Positions 45,050 to 53,523 of a stretch of DNA of 64,000 nt are shown piece by piece. The position numbers were made by a program, and so were the translations under genes. Each line of letters starts with the position of its first letter. Within the stretch, counting starts at the first letter, position 1. The notes under the pieces are model-generated. The model saw only the letters and a program-made list of their open reading frames with translations, searched no databases and was not told the origin of the DNA. The DNA is from Desulfobacterales bacterium (GTDB lineage: Bacteria > Desulfobacterota > Desulfobacteria > Desulfobacterales > Desulfosalsimonadaceae). Location: assembly GCA_034520365.1 (NCBI GenBank), contig JAXHNP010000003.1, positions 186,001-250,000 of the forward strand, written 5' to 3'.

Positions 45050-45967
45050 GTGGCCGCAAAATACACCCTTTTGATCCATGCCGGCTGTGAAGGCATCACC
45101 CGGCAATATTACGGCCCCGAAGCCGAACAGGAGCATTTGTTGTTTCTGCGCAAAAGTCTTGCAGCGGGACGGGCGGTGCTGGACGTCGGCGGCCGGGGGT
45201 TGGATGCGGTCTGCGCCGCGGTCAAAGTCCTGGAAGACTGCCCTTTGTTCAACGCCGGACGCGGGTCCGTGTTTACCCATGGCGGAAAAATCGAGATGGA
45301 TGCATCCGTTATGCGCGGCGAGGACCTTGCCGCCGGGGCCGTGGCCGGGGTCACCGGCATCAAAAATCCGGTGCGCGCCGCGGCCTTTGTGCTGGAAAAA
45401 TCTCCCCATGTCCTGCTCATTGGCCCGGGTGCGGAGCGATTTGCCGAAATCCAGGGCCTGGAAACAGCGGATCCCGAGTATTTCCAAACCGCCAGGCGCC
45501 GGGAAGAATACCTTGCAGCCCAAAAGCCGGCCGGGGAGCAGTTCGGCACGGTGGGGGCGGTCTGCCTCGACAGGGCGGGAAACCTCTTTGCAGCTTCGTC
45601 CACGGGGGGGATCACCGGCAAGGAGTACGGCCGCGTTGGGGATTCGCCGGTGATCGGGGCGGGTGTTTACGCGGACAACGCTTCCTGCGCTGTCAGCTGC
45701 ACGGGCGAGGGGGAATTTTTTCTGCGCCGGGCGGCGGCCAAGCGGATCGCCGCCCTGGTGGAGTTCGGCGGGTTTTCCCTGGAAGCAGCCGCTGCGGCGG
45801 TCCTGGAAAACATCCGAACGCTCGGGGGAAAAGGCGGTCTCATTGCCGTGGATGCGGCCGGCCGGGCCGCCATCTCCTTTACCACCCGGGGGATGTTCCG
45901 CGGCCTGGCCCGGCAGGACGAAGCCGACCGGGTGGCTATGTTCGGCCCGCCGCTCAATTGGCAGTAG
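45050..45967 (+). CDS. Isoaspartyl peptidase/type 2 asparaginase (Ntn hydrolase)
   Basis: A 305-residue self-processing N-terminal-nucleophile hydrolase. Cleavage before Thr167 in EQFGT-VGAVCLD creates the catalytic threonine; FNAGRGSVFTHGGKIEMDAS and STGGITGKEYGRVGDSPV are the flanking family blocks. In cyanophycin breakdown, such enzymes split the beta-Asp-Arg dipeptide released by cyanophycinase into aspartate and arginine. The GTG at 45050 has GGAG 8 nt upstream and is preferred over TTG at 45020. It is 30 bp after the CocE gene B. Confidence 0.88.
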   Translation: MAAKYTLLIHAGCEGITRQYYGPEAEQEHLLFLRKSLAAGRAVLDVGGRGLDAVCAAVKVLEDCPLFNAGRGSVFTHGGKIEMDASVMRGEDLAAGAVAGVTGIKNPVRAAAFVLEKSPHVLLIGPGAERFAEIQGLETADPEYFQTARRREEYLAAQKPAGEQFGTVGAVCLDRAGNLFAASSTGGITGKEYGRVGDSPVIGAGVYADNASCAVSCTGEGEFFLRRAAAKRIAALVEFGGFSLEAAAAAVLENIRTLGGKGGLIAVDAAGRAAISFTTRGMFRGLARQDEADRVAMFGPPLNWQ

Positions 45968-46039
45968 GTCGGGCGCGCATGCGCGCCCCGAACAAAAACC
46001 AAAATAAGATAAATGAACCAGGAAATACCTGCATATCCG

Positions 46040-47467
46040 TCACGGCCTGGTCATATCCTGCACCCCGCCTGTCAACGGCGTGGACTCTTTCACCGGCAGC
46101 TCCACGGGAGAACTCAGCACCTGGATGGCGATCTGCGGGTCGGTTTCCGGCATAATCTGCTGGGCTTTTTCCGGCAAAAGCACCGGTATGGTAAGATCCT
46201 CGTAGGAAAACCGCAGCATCTCCCGAACCTTTCGGTATTTGTCCAGAAGCTCCTTCTGGCTGTCCGCGCCCAGGTAGATAAAGGCGGTGGCATAGCTGTA
46301 GCTGTCCTGCTCCGGAATCTCCGAGAGCCTCATCCCGACTTTGCCCTGGATATCGATCAGCATGCCCGGCACTTCTTCGTTGATTTGAAGGATATTTTCT
46401 TTGGTTGGGATCCCGGTGATCCGCTTGTCCTGGTATTCCCGAAGGAAAAATTTTCCGGACACCCGGAATTTCCCCTGCCGCTTCGGAAACGCAGGCTCCC
46501 GGTTGAGCGCCACGTCGAGCATGATCTGGTGGTTTGAGGCGCCGTCCACCTTCATGAAAAGATCGGAATGCGACTGGGGAATGCGGGTGTTGATCTCCAG
46601 AAACCAGATTTTGTCCCGTTTTTCATCCCAGAAAAATTCGAGGTTGAAGGCGGATTGGTCAAAACCGATGTATGTCATAACCTTTTCGGTGATTTCTGTC
46701 ATTTTTTTTCGCACGCGTCCGGGCAGCGCCGATGGGTACTGATACCGGGAAAAAGTGGTCCGGTTGGAATCCCGGATGGAATCGATAATGCCGTATGTAT
46801 GCACTGCACCGTTTCGGACGTAGCCTTCCAGGGTACACTGGTGCCCGGATATGATCTGCTCGGCCACGCAAAAGGAGGAATTCACCCGGGCCACTTCCTC
46901 GGGCAGCACCACCATGTCCAGCAGGTAGTCAAAAGGCTTGAATAACCCGATTTTCTCCCGCAGGATTCCGACAGCCCGTTTAAAGGCCCTTTTATTGTTG
47001 ATCCGGAATCCCAGCTGGGAGGCGGTGGATTTGACCGGCTTGATCCAGAAGGGAAAATCAAGGGAGATTTTTTCAAGGGCGTTGTCGTCAAACGGGTCGA
47101 ACGTGCAAAATCGGGGGATGTGCTCGGGTATGACCTGTTTTTGCTCCAGGCGGCTCCAGTACTTGTGTTCAGATTTCAGGACGCTTTCGAGACTCGGGCC
47201 GGGAACATTGAACTTTGCGCACAGAATCGGTGTCATGGTGCTTACCGGGAAATCCGTGTATCCGACAATGGCGTCAACCGGGCCGTCAAAGTTTTGCAGC
47301 TCCTTCTCGGCCAGCGCCAGCATGTCGGCCAGCCGGTACTGGCCGCTGTCGATTAAGTCATGAATATCAAGTAAGCCGATAAAGTTGCATTCATCGGCAT
47401 GTTTAAGGGATTGCAGCATCTGCAGGTTGAAATCATCAAGGCCGATAATAAATACGTTTTTCTTCAT
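46040..47467 (-). CDS. ATP-grasp ligase of unknown specificity, copy B
   Basis: A 475-residue paralog of the gene at 40251: the same N-terminal domain (KNVFIIGLDDFNLQML), FWIKPVKSTASQLGF, QCTLEGYVRNGA and IWFLEINTRIPQSHSDLF align block by block. Copy B has about 40 extra residues at the C-terminus. In the metal-binding motif EINTR replaces EINPR. It follows cyanophycinase by 38 bp on the same strand, so it should be co-expressed with polymer degradation. No ligase is known to be needed for that step, which makes the pairing notable. Confidence 0.82.
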   Translation of the reverse strand: MKKNVFIIGLDDFNLQMLQSLKHADECNFIGLLDIHDLIDSGQYRLADMLALAEKELQNFDGPVDAIVGYTDFPVSTMTPILCAKFNVPGPSLESVLKSEHKYWSRLEQKQVIPEHIPRFCTFDPFDDNALEKISLDFPFWIKPVKSTASQLGFRINNKRAFKRAVGILREKIGLFKPFDYLLDMVVLPEEVARVNSSFCVAEQIISGHQCTLEGYVRNGAVHTYGIIDSIRDSNRTTFSRYQYPSALPGRVRKKMTEITEKVMTYIGFDQSAFNLEFFWDEKRDKIWFLEINTRIPQSHSDLFMKVDGASNHQIMLDVALNREPAFPKRQGKFRVSGKFFLREYQDKRITGIPTKENILQINEEVPGMLIDIQGKVGMRLSEIPEQDSYSYATAFIYLGADSQKELLDKYRKVREMLRFSYEDLTIPVLLPEKAQQIMPETDPQIAIQVLSSPVELPVKESTPLTGGVQDMTRP

Positions 47468-47505
47468 TTTCTTCGAATTTTCTCCGATCCATTGTAAAAG
47501 ACTCG

Positions 47506-48369
47506 TCAGCCGGTCCGGTACGGAACCAGTTTCCGCTCGGACAGGTAAAATACATCACCGGGTACCAGAACATGCAAGCTTAAATTTTCTATGGAGATGA
47601 GCTCTCCTTCGCTGATGGAGGCCAAATTGGTGTGCCGGATGCCCGAGCCGTCCACCACGATGATCAGGCCTGAACCGACGGTCTCCTGGATGTCGCCCTT
47701 CCGGATCAGCAGGCCCGTGTCTTCGCCCAGCCCGATGCCCAGGTAGGACGGATTGGCGGCAACCGCCTGGAACAGGCGCCCGATCCGGCTGCGTTTTACA
47801 AAGTGGGTGTCGATAATCACTTTTTGAATAAACCCGAAACCGCTGCTCAGCTTGACCTCTCCCTTTCTCAGCGCCTCGTGGCTGCTCCCCTCGTAGATCA
47901 TGGTATCGGACATGGCCATGGCCCCGGCGCTGGTTCCGGCAATCACCACAGGCTCGTGGATATAGCGTTCATGGATGACATCCAGAAATTCCGTGCCGCC
48001 TAAAATCGTGGTCAGCCGCAGCTGGTTTCCGCCGGTGAACAGAAATCCTTCGGCTTCCCGGGCCCGCTGAACCATCTCTTCATGCAGCGCATCTTCCCGT
48101 TCCCGGATATCCATCACCCCGACGTTGTCAAACCCCAGGTTTTTAAATGCCTTGATGTACTGCTTCCCGGCTTTTTCCGGGATGCCCGATGCAGTGGGAA
48201 TGATTTCGATGCGATGGGTGGCGCCGGTTAGCGACTCACAGAACCTCGTAATAATGGCGGATTCAATTTCTGGAATCTCTCCGTTGCCGATTTCCTCTTT
48301 GCCGTTGGTTTCGGAAGGAAGATAGAGATCGCCGCCGATAATGAGTAAAATGCCTTTTGTTTTTTTCAT
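47506..48369 (-). CDS. cphB: Cyanophycinase
   Basis: A 287-residue serine peptidase of family S51 that cuts cyanophycin to beta-Asp-Arg dipeptides. The nucleophile is in VIAGTSAGAMAMSD; GGDLYLPS, IPTASGIPEKAGKQY and FTGGNQLRLTTILGGT are further family blocks. There is no signal peptide, so it is the intracellular type. The start is the ATG at 48369; the reading frame is open further upstream without better starts. It is divergent from cphA across 134 bp and precedes the ATP-grasp gene B. Confidence 0.94.
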   Translation of the reverse strand: MKKTKGILLIIGGDLYLPSETNGKEEIGNGEIPEIESAIITRFCESLTGATHRIEIIPTASGIPEKAGKQYIKAFKNLGFDNVGVMDIREREDALHEEMVQRAREAEGFLFTGGNQLRLTTILGGTEFLDVIHERYIHEPVVIAGTSAGAMAMSDTMIYEGSSHEALRKGEVKLSSGFGFIQKVIIDTHFVKRSRIGRLFQAVAANPSYLGIGLGEDTGLLIRKGDIQETVGSGLIIVVDGSGIRHTNLASISEGELISIENLSLHVLVPGDVFYLSERKLVPYRTG

Positions 48370-48503
48370 AAACTGATTATAATTACTTGTGTGGAGTAAG
48401 GCAAGAAAGTATTTTTTTATTTTTGGCCTTCCAAATGGCAGTTTAGGGGTTGAATTTGTATTAATCAATAAGGACAGTTGCAACAAAAGGAAAAGTCGTA
48501 ATC
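48370..48503. promoter_or_regulatory. Divergent cphB-cphA control region
   Basis: The 134 bp between the two start codons must hold both promoters. AAGGAAAAG lies about 10 nt before the cphA ATG. The region is AT-rich; I could not place consensus boxes or a palindrome with confidence. Arginine- or nitrogen-dependent control is plausible but not shown. Confidence 0.4.
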
Positions 48504-51176
48504 ATGAAAATTTTGGAAACAAGGGTCCTGCGCGGCCCTAATTACTGGTCCAATTGGCGGCACAACCTCATCGTCATGCGCGTTGACTTAGAAGAGATGG
48601 AACACTACCCCTCCAACACCATCCCCGGTTTTGCGGAGAGGCTTGAGAAGCTCCTTCCGTCCCTTTATGAGCACCGGTGCTCCCGGGGGTATGAAGGCGG
48701 CTTTCTGGAGCGATTGAAAGAGGGAACCTGGATGGGGCATGTAATGGAGCACGTGGCGCTGGAAATCCAGATCCTGGTCGGCATGCAGTGCGGGTTCGGG
48801 CGTACCCAGACCGATGTGCCGGAAGGGATCTACAATGTGGCCTTTGACTACGAAGTGGAGCCGGCGGGATTATATGCGGCGCAAGCCGCCTTTGACATTG
48901 TCCGGGCCATAATCGCCAAAGAGCCTTATGACGTGGAAAAGGACATCCTGCGCTTGCGCGAAATCCGGGAGGAGGAGCGGTTCGGGCCGAGCACCCAGTC
49001 GATTGTCGATGCGGCGAAAAAACGCAATATTCCGCTGCTTAGGCTCAATAATTACTCGCTGGTCCAGTTGGGCTGGGGGGTTTATCAGCAGCGGATTCAG
49101 GCCACCGTTACGGGCCGCACCAGCAGCATCGGGCTTGAAATCGCCTACGACAAGGAAGAAACCAAGAACATGCTCTACAACAACGCCTGCCCGGTTCCAT
49201 ACGGGTATGTGGTCTATTCCGTCGAGGAAATGGAAAAGGCCGTCTACCGGCTCGGCTTTCCCGTGGTCATTAAACCCGTGGACAGCCACCACGGCAAGGG
49301 CGCCACCATCAACATCCGGAACAAAGACGATGCGAAAACGGCCTTTGAAGCGGCCCGGTATCATTCCAGCCGGGTGATTGTCGAAAAATATATCCACGGA
49401 AACGACTATCGGCTGCTGGTGATCGACAACCGGTTCGTCGCAGCGGCCCGCCGCATTCCGGCCCATGTCACCGGCGACGGGAAATCCACTATCCGGGAGC
49501 TGATCGACGAAGTCAACAGCGACCCGCGCCGGGGGTACGGGCATGAAAAGATGCTGACCGAAATCACCGTGGACGCCATGACCCTGCGCCTTCTGGAGCA
49601 GGCGGGCTATACCGCGGAAACCGTGCTGCCGGAAGGAGAAATTTTCTACCTCAAGACAACGGCCAACCTGAGCACCGGCGGCGTCTCCGAGGATGTAACC
49701 GATACGGTGCATTCCTACAACATCTTCATGGCCGAGCGGGTAGCCCGGATTATCGGCATCGACATCTGCGGCATCGACGTGATTGCCCCGTCGCTTACCG
49801 AGCCCATCAGCGAAAACAAGGGGGCGATCATCGAAGTCAACGGCGCACCGGGATTTCGCATGCATCTTTCCCCAAACGCCGGCCAGCCGAGAAACGTGGC
49901 GGAACCGGTGCTGGACATGCTTTTCCCCGGCGGGCATCCGGCCCGGATTCCCATCATTTCTGTGACCGGCACCAACGGCAAGACGACCACGGTCCGCCTG
50001 ATCGCCCATATTATGCGAATGAGCGGCAAAAATATCGGCTGCACCACCACAGACGGCATCTACATCCAAAACCAGCTGCTATACAAAGGAGACTGTTCCG
50101 GTCCGGAAAGCGCCCGGTTTGTGCTGCGGGATCCCACGGTGGACTGCGCAGTTTTCGAAACCGCCCGCGGCGGAATCCTTCGCTCCGGCTTAGGCTATGA
50201 CATGGGCGATGTCGGTGTTGTCACTAACGTGACCTCGGACCACCTGGGTCTGAGCGGTATTCATTCCATAGAGCAGCTGACGCGGCTCAAATCAATCGTG
50301 GTGGAAAACATCGACCCGGCGGGATATGCGATTTTGAATGCCGATGACGAGCATGTATATTCCATGCGGGAAAATATTGGCTGCAATGCGGCTCTTTTCA
50401 GCATGGATCCGGACAATCCCCGGATATATGAGCACTGCGCCGCCGGCGGCCTTGCAGCCGTATACCTGGACGGGAGCATTGTCTTGCGCAAAGGGGACTG
50501 GGAAATTATCGTGGACAGGGTGATCAACATCCCCTTGACGTATTCCGGCAAGGCCGTCTTTCAAATTCAAAACGTCCTGGCCGCATGCCTGGCCGCCTTT
50601 GTCCGGGACGTGAAGACCGAGGATCTGCGCGCCGCCCTGCAGACGTTTTTTCCGTCATCAGCCCAGCTTCCCGGCCGGATGAATATTTTCGAATTGGAAG
50701 GCTTCCGGGTGCTCATCGACTATGCACATAATCCGGCGAGCATGGAAGCGATCGGCCGGTTTGTCGGCACGCTGGGCGTATCTTCCAGCGTGGGCATCGT
50801 GGCGGGAACCGGAGACCGGCGGGACGAGGATCTGCGGGCATATGGCCTGGTCGCAGCCCGGCACTTCGACCGGGTCATTGTCTGGGAGGACCACGACTAT
50901 GCACGGGGGCGCGATAGCCGCGAAATCATGGATCTGGTGATAGAAGGCGCCCGAAGCGTCCAGCCGGAAACCGACCCGCAGATAATATTTGACGAGGATG
51001 ACGCCGTCGACCACGCCCTCGGGCAAGCCGCCCCCGGTTCGATCATTTGCATTTTCACCGGCCGAATCGAAGAGATGACCGCCAAAATAAAAGCACTAAA
51101 GGAGCAGGAAGTGGATTTGACCATCACCCAGGCAGAAATCCCCAATATCGGATTTCAGTCGGAATATCGGCAGTAA
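48504..51176 (+). CDS. cphA: Cyanophycin synthetase
   Basis: The 890-residue enzyme polymerises aspartate and arginine to cyanophycin, adding each with ATP. Three parts are visible: an N-terminal domain (1-160) with GHVMEHVALEIQ (about 78); an ATP-grasp domain with VVIKPVDSHHGKGA (about 253) and IIEVNGAPGFRMH, which adds Asp; and a Mur-ligase-like domain with VTGTNGKTTT (about 489) and LIDYAHNPASMEAI (about 738), which adds Arg. Length and order fit CphA1. The N-terminal domain of some CphA1 enzymes is reported to trim polymer into primers; the HxxEH here would suit a metal site, but that is an inference. It is a single gene divergent from cphB. Confidence 0.96.
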   Translation: MKILETRVLRGPNYWSNWRHNLIVMRVDLEEMEHYPSNTIPGFAERLEKLLPSLYEHRCSRGYEGGFLERLKEGTWMGHVMEHVALEIQILVGMQCGFGRTQTDVPEGIYNVAFDYEVEPAGLYAAQAAFDIVRAIIAKEPYDVEKDILRLREIREEERFGPSTQSIVDAAKKRNIPLLRLNNYSLVQLGWGVYQQRIQATVTGRTSSIGLEIAYDKEETKNMLYNNACPVPYGYVVYSVEEMEKAVYRLGFPVVIKPVDSHHGKGATINIRNKDDAKTAFEAARYHSSRVIVEKYIHGNDYRLLVIDNRFVAAARRIPAHVTGDGKSTIRELIDEVNSDPRRGYGHEKMLTEITVDAMTLRLLEQAGYTAETVLPEGEIFYLKTTANLSTGGVSEDVTDTVHSYNIFMAERVARIIGIDICGIDVIAPSLTEPISENKGAIIEVNGAPGFRMHLSPNAGQPRNVAEPVLDMLFPGGHPARIPIISVTGTNGKTTTVRLIAHIMRMSGKNIGCTTTDGIYIQNQLLYKGDCSGPESARFVLRDPTVDCAVFETARGGILRSGLGYDMGDVGVVTNVTSDHLGLSGIHSIEQLTRLKSIVVENIDPAGYAILNADDEHVYSMRENIGCNAALFSMDPDNPRIYEHCAAGGLAAVYLDGSIVLRKGDWEIIVDRVINIPLTYSGKAVFQIQNVLAACLAAFVRDVKTEDLRAALQTFFPSSAQLPGRMNIFELEGFRVLIDYAHNPASMEAIGRFVGTLGVSSSVGIVAGTGDRRDEDLRAYGLVAARHFDRVIVWEDHDYARGRDSREIMDLVIEGARSVQPETDPQIIFDEDDAVDHALGQAAPGSIICIFTGRIEEMTAKIKALKEQEVDLTITQAEIPNIGFQSEYRQ

Positions 51177-51278
51177 CTCTTTTGGGCCGCTTCGGTAAAC
51201 GGTCGGCAAAATTTGCTTTCATAAAAATATAACCAATAAAAGGCGGCTTTACCATTATTTTAAAAAGAACAATGGTTT

Positions 51279-51410
51279 GTCTATCAAAAACCCCGGGAAC
51301 CCAAAGAGTTCTTCATGTTCGGGGAACGGGGCATGGTGAAAAAGCATCTTGACCATTTAATCCAGCAGGGGCGTGCCGCCCGTTCCGGAGACCATTATTA
51401 CCTGATATAG
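51279..51410 (+). pseudogene. MBL-fold hydrolase C-terminal fragment
   Basis: The frame reading VYQKPREPKEFFMFGERGMV, followed by KKHLDHLIQQGRA and ending GDHYYLI, is like the last 40 residues of MBL-fold (glyoxalase II-like) hydrolases. No upstream part exists. It fills part of the 343-bp gap between cphA and hypA, in which nothing else is seen. Confidence 0.5.
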
Positions 51411-51519
51411 ACGCCTGTAACTTCAATTTGCCTTTTGCCTGTCAAAACGATAGGGTAGGCAAAATGCCCTTTTCTGTGCTATACTATTTTTATGTCAATC
51501 GGTTTGGAAAGAAACAGCA

Positions 51520-51873
51520 ATGCATGAACTGCCGGTAACCGAACGTATACTCAATATTGTGCTCAAACACGCCGAGCGCAACCGGGTCAGCCAAATTGTC
51601 TCGATCACCCTGACCGTCGGCGAGCTGAGTGAACTCGAAGATGAATGGATACAGCATTATTTCGATTACCTGAGCAAGGATACGATCGCCGCCGGCGCAA
51701 AACTGAAAATTGAACGCACGCCGATCGTGATTCGCTGTAATGCCTGCGGCCGGAGCGAATCCGTCAGCAAAGCGCAGCTGGGCGAAGTGGTTTGTCCGCA
51801 ATGCGGGGCGAGTGCCGATTTTACCCTGGTCTCCGGCCGCGAGTACTATATCAAAGAAATGGAGGCCCAGTAA
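51520..51873 (+). CDS. hypA: Hydrogenase nickel-incorporation protein HypA
   Basis: A 117-residue nickel metallochaperone. The N-terminal MHELP provides the nickel ligands (His2, Glu3), and CNACG with CPQCG the structural zinc site. It delivers nickel to hydrogenase large subunits together with HypB, the next gene (TAATG overlap). No other hyp or hydrogenase gene is in the window. Confidence 0.95.
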   Translation: MHELPVTERILNIVLKHAERNRVSQIVSITLTVGELSELEDEWIQHYFDYLSKDTIAAGAKLKIERTPIVIRCNACGRSESVSKAQLGEVVCPQCGASADFTLVSGREYYIKEMEAQ

Positions 51874-52550
51874 TGGATAAGATCAAACTGATTGAGATTA
51901 AGGAAGACATTCAAGCAGACAATGCATTGGTGGCCCAGGAACTAAGGGATCGGCTGCTGCGGGAGCAGACCCTGATGATCAATCTCATGTCTTCCCCGGG
52001 CTCCGGAAAAACGAGTCTTTTGCTGCGCACCATTGAAGCCCTGAAAGATGAAATCAGCATCGGGGTCATTGAGGCCGACATCGATTCAGTGGTGGATTCC
52101 GAAAAAATCGCCGAAACCGGTATCCCCAGTGTTCAGCTGCGAACCGGCGGCTTCTGCCACCTGGATGCCACCATGGTAAAAAAGGGGCTGGATGGCCTGG
52201 ACAACCCATCCCTGGACCTGGTATTCATCGAAAACGTGGGCAACCTGGTCTGCCCGGCCGAGTTTGACACCGGGGCCATTAAAGATGCGATGATACTGAG
52301 CGTTCCGGAGGGTGATGACAAACCGCTTAAATACCCGCTGATGTTTACCAAGGCCAATGCGCTGGTGGTTAACAAAATTGATTATATGCAGCTCTCGGAT
52401 TTCGATACAACGCGTTTAAAATCCCATGTAAACCGGCTCAACCCGGATATAGCGCTTTTTGAAGTGTCCTGTAAGACCGGAGAGGGCATCAGCCAATGGA
52501 CGGACTGGCTGAAAAAAACCATAGCCGAGTTCAACGGCACGGCCGGATAA
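51873..52550 (+). CDS. hypB: Hydrogenase nickel-incorporation GTPase HypB
   Basis: A 225-residue GTPase with the P-loop SSPGSGKTSLL (about 40), EADIDSVVDSEKI, the metal-site residues GGFCHLDA and the guanine-specificity motif NKID. There is no histidine-rich N-terminal nickel store. It partners HypA. Because the nearby TIGR00300-type enzyme family may use a nickel-based cofactor, a service beyond hydrogenases is conceivable but unsupported. Confidence 0.95.
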   Translation: MDKIKLIEIKEDIQADNALVAQELRDRLLREQTLMINLMSSPGSGKTSLLLRTIEALKDEISIGVIEADIDSVVDSEKIAETGIPSVQLRTGGFCHLDATMVKKGLDGLDNPSLDLVFIENVGNLVCPAEFDTGAIKDAMILSVPEGDDKPLKYPLMFTKANALVVNKIDYMQLSDFDTTRLKSHVNRLNPDIALFEVSCKTGEGISQWTDWLKKTIAEFNGTAG

Positions 52551-52659
52551 GGGATAGAAAATACGTCGAATTTAAAGGTGTCGGCGGGGGTTGTCAGTGC
52601 AGCCCCTACATTGTTTGCATTTTCAATAGGATACTTGTTGTTCCGGACAGAAATTTACC

Positions 52660-52688
52660 TTGACAAACGGCTTGAGTTCATCTTTAAT
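52660..52688 (+). promoter_or_regulatory. Sigma70-type promoter of the GrpE-Hsp70 operon
   Basis: TTGACA (52660-52665), a 17-bp spacer and TTTAAT (52683-52688), 76 bp before the GrpE-like start. No CIRCE element or heat-shock sigma boxes are seen, so expression may be constitutive. Confidence 0.65.
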
Positions 52689-52764
52689 GCGCGGTAATAA
52701 TTATAGATTCTTGAGAATCCGACGCATCTTCGCCCAAAACCCGAATTAAGATCAGGGGCCTTGC

Positions 52765-53523
52765 ATGGATCAAAACAGCAATAATGACCGCAATGAATTG
52801 GAATTCGGCATCCATCTGGACAATCTGAGCGAATCCGAAACAGAATCCGACCGCCCTGCTGAAGCCACGGAACCGGCTGAGGCGGCGATCAGCCATACCG
52901 AATCGACGGAGCCGCACACCGCAGACACAACCGGAGCCAAAGATGCCCCGGATGCCCCTTATGAGCCCCCGGAAAAGGGTGTGGAACAACTGTTTCCGGC
53001 AATCAAGGGGATTGAGCAGCAGCTTGAAAATCTGGCCGACGCCTTTGAGAGCAAAATCAAATATGACGAGCACAAGAACAAGGTCATTGATGACCTGCAC
53101 CAATCCCTTCAGGATTATCGGAACGGGCTTCTTAAAAAATATTTGCAACGAATTTTTACCGATGTCATAAAAATCATTGATGATGCGCGGAAACTGATCG
53201 GTCACTATCGGGAGCAGCCCCTTTCCGAGGAAAACAATGCCAAACTGCTCCAGTATTTGGAAGATATGGCCCAGGAACTGGAAGATATGTTTGCCTGGGA
53301 AGGCGTGGAGGCGTTTACCACGGAAGGCGATACGCTTGAACCCACCCGCCAGCGCGTGGTGAATAAAATTGAAACCGATGATCCGTTAAAGGATAAAACG
53401 ATCGCCCAGCGGCTTCGCCCGGGGTATGAATGGGACGGCAAGGTGATCCGCCCGGAGATTGTTTCAATCTATATCTGCAATCGTGAATCCACGGCTGATA
53501 ATGCTGATAACAAGGAGATCTGA
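52765..53523 (+). CDS. Divergent GrpE-like nucleotide exchange factor
   Basis: A 252-residue protein. The first 75 residues are acidic and low in complexity; a long helix (about 80-130) leads to the block IAQRLRPGYEWDGKVIRPEIV, which matches the beta-wing end of GrpE (LxxGYxxxxxVIRPAxV). GrpE proteins release ADP from Hsp70. The gene overlaps the Hsp70 gene by one base (TGATG), which supports a dedicated pair. It is too divergent to be the housekeeping GrpE. Confidence 0.75.
   Translation: MDQNSNNDRNELEFGIHLDNLSESETESDRPAEATEPAEAAISHTESTEPHTADTTGAKDAPDAPYEPPEKGVEQLFPAIKGIEQQLENLADAFESKIKYDEHKNKVIDDLHQSLQDYRNGLLKKYLQRIFTDVIKIIDDARKLIGHYREQPLSEENNAKLLQYLEDMAQELEDMFAWEGVEAFTTEGDTLEPTRQRVVNKIETDDPLKDKTIAQRLRPGYEWDGKVIRPEIVSIYICNRESTADNADNKEI

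Noticed and set aside
48870-50069. Minus-strand frame of about 400 codons inside cphA
   Set aside because: It is antisense to conserved catalytic domains of cyanophycin synthetase and has composition expected of a shadow.
51520-52550. Treating hypA/hypB as part of the cyanophycin island
   Set aside because: A gene fragment and 340 bp separate them, and their known role in hydrogenase maturation needs no such link.
52660-52764. Heat-shock control element (CIRCE) upstream of the Hsp70 operon
   Set aside because: No TTAGCACTC-type inverted repeat is present; only an ordinary sigma70-like promoter is visible.
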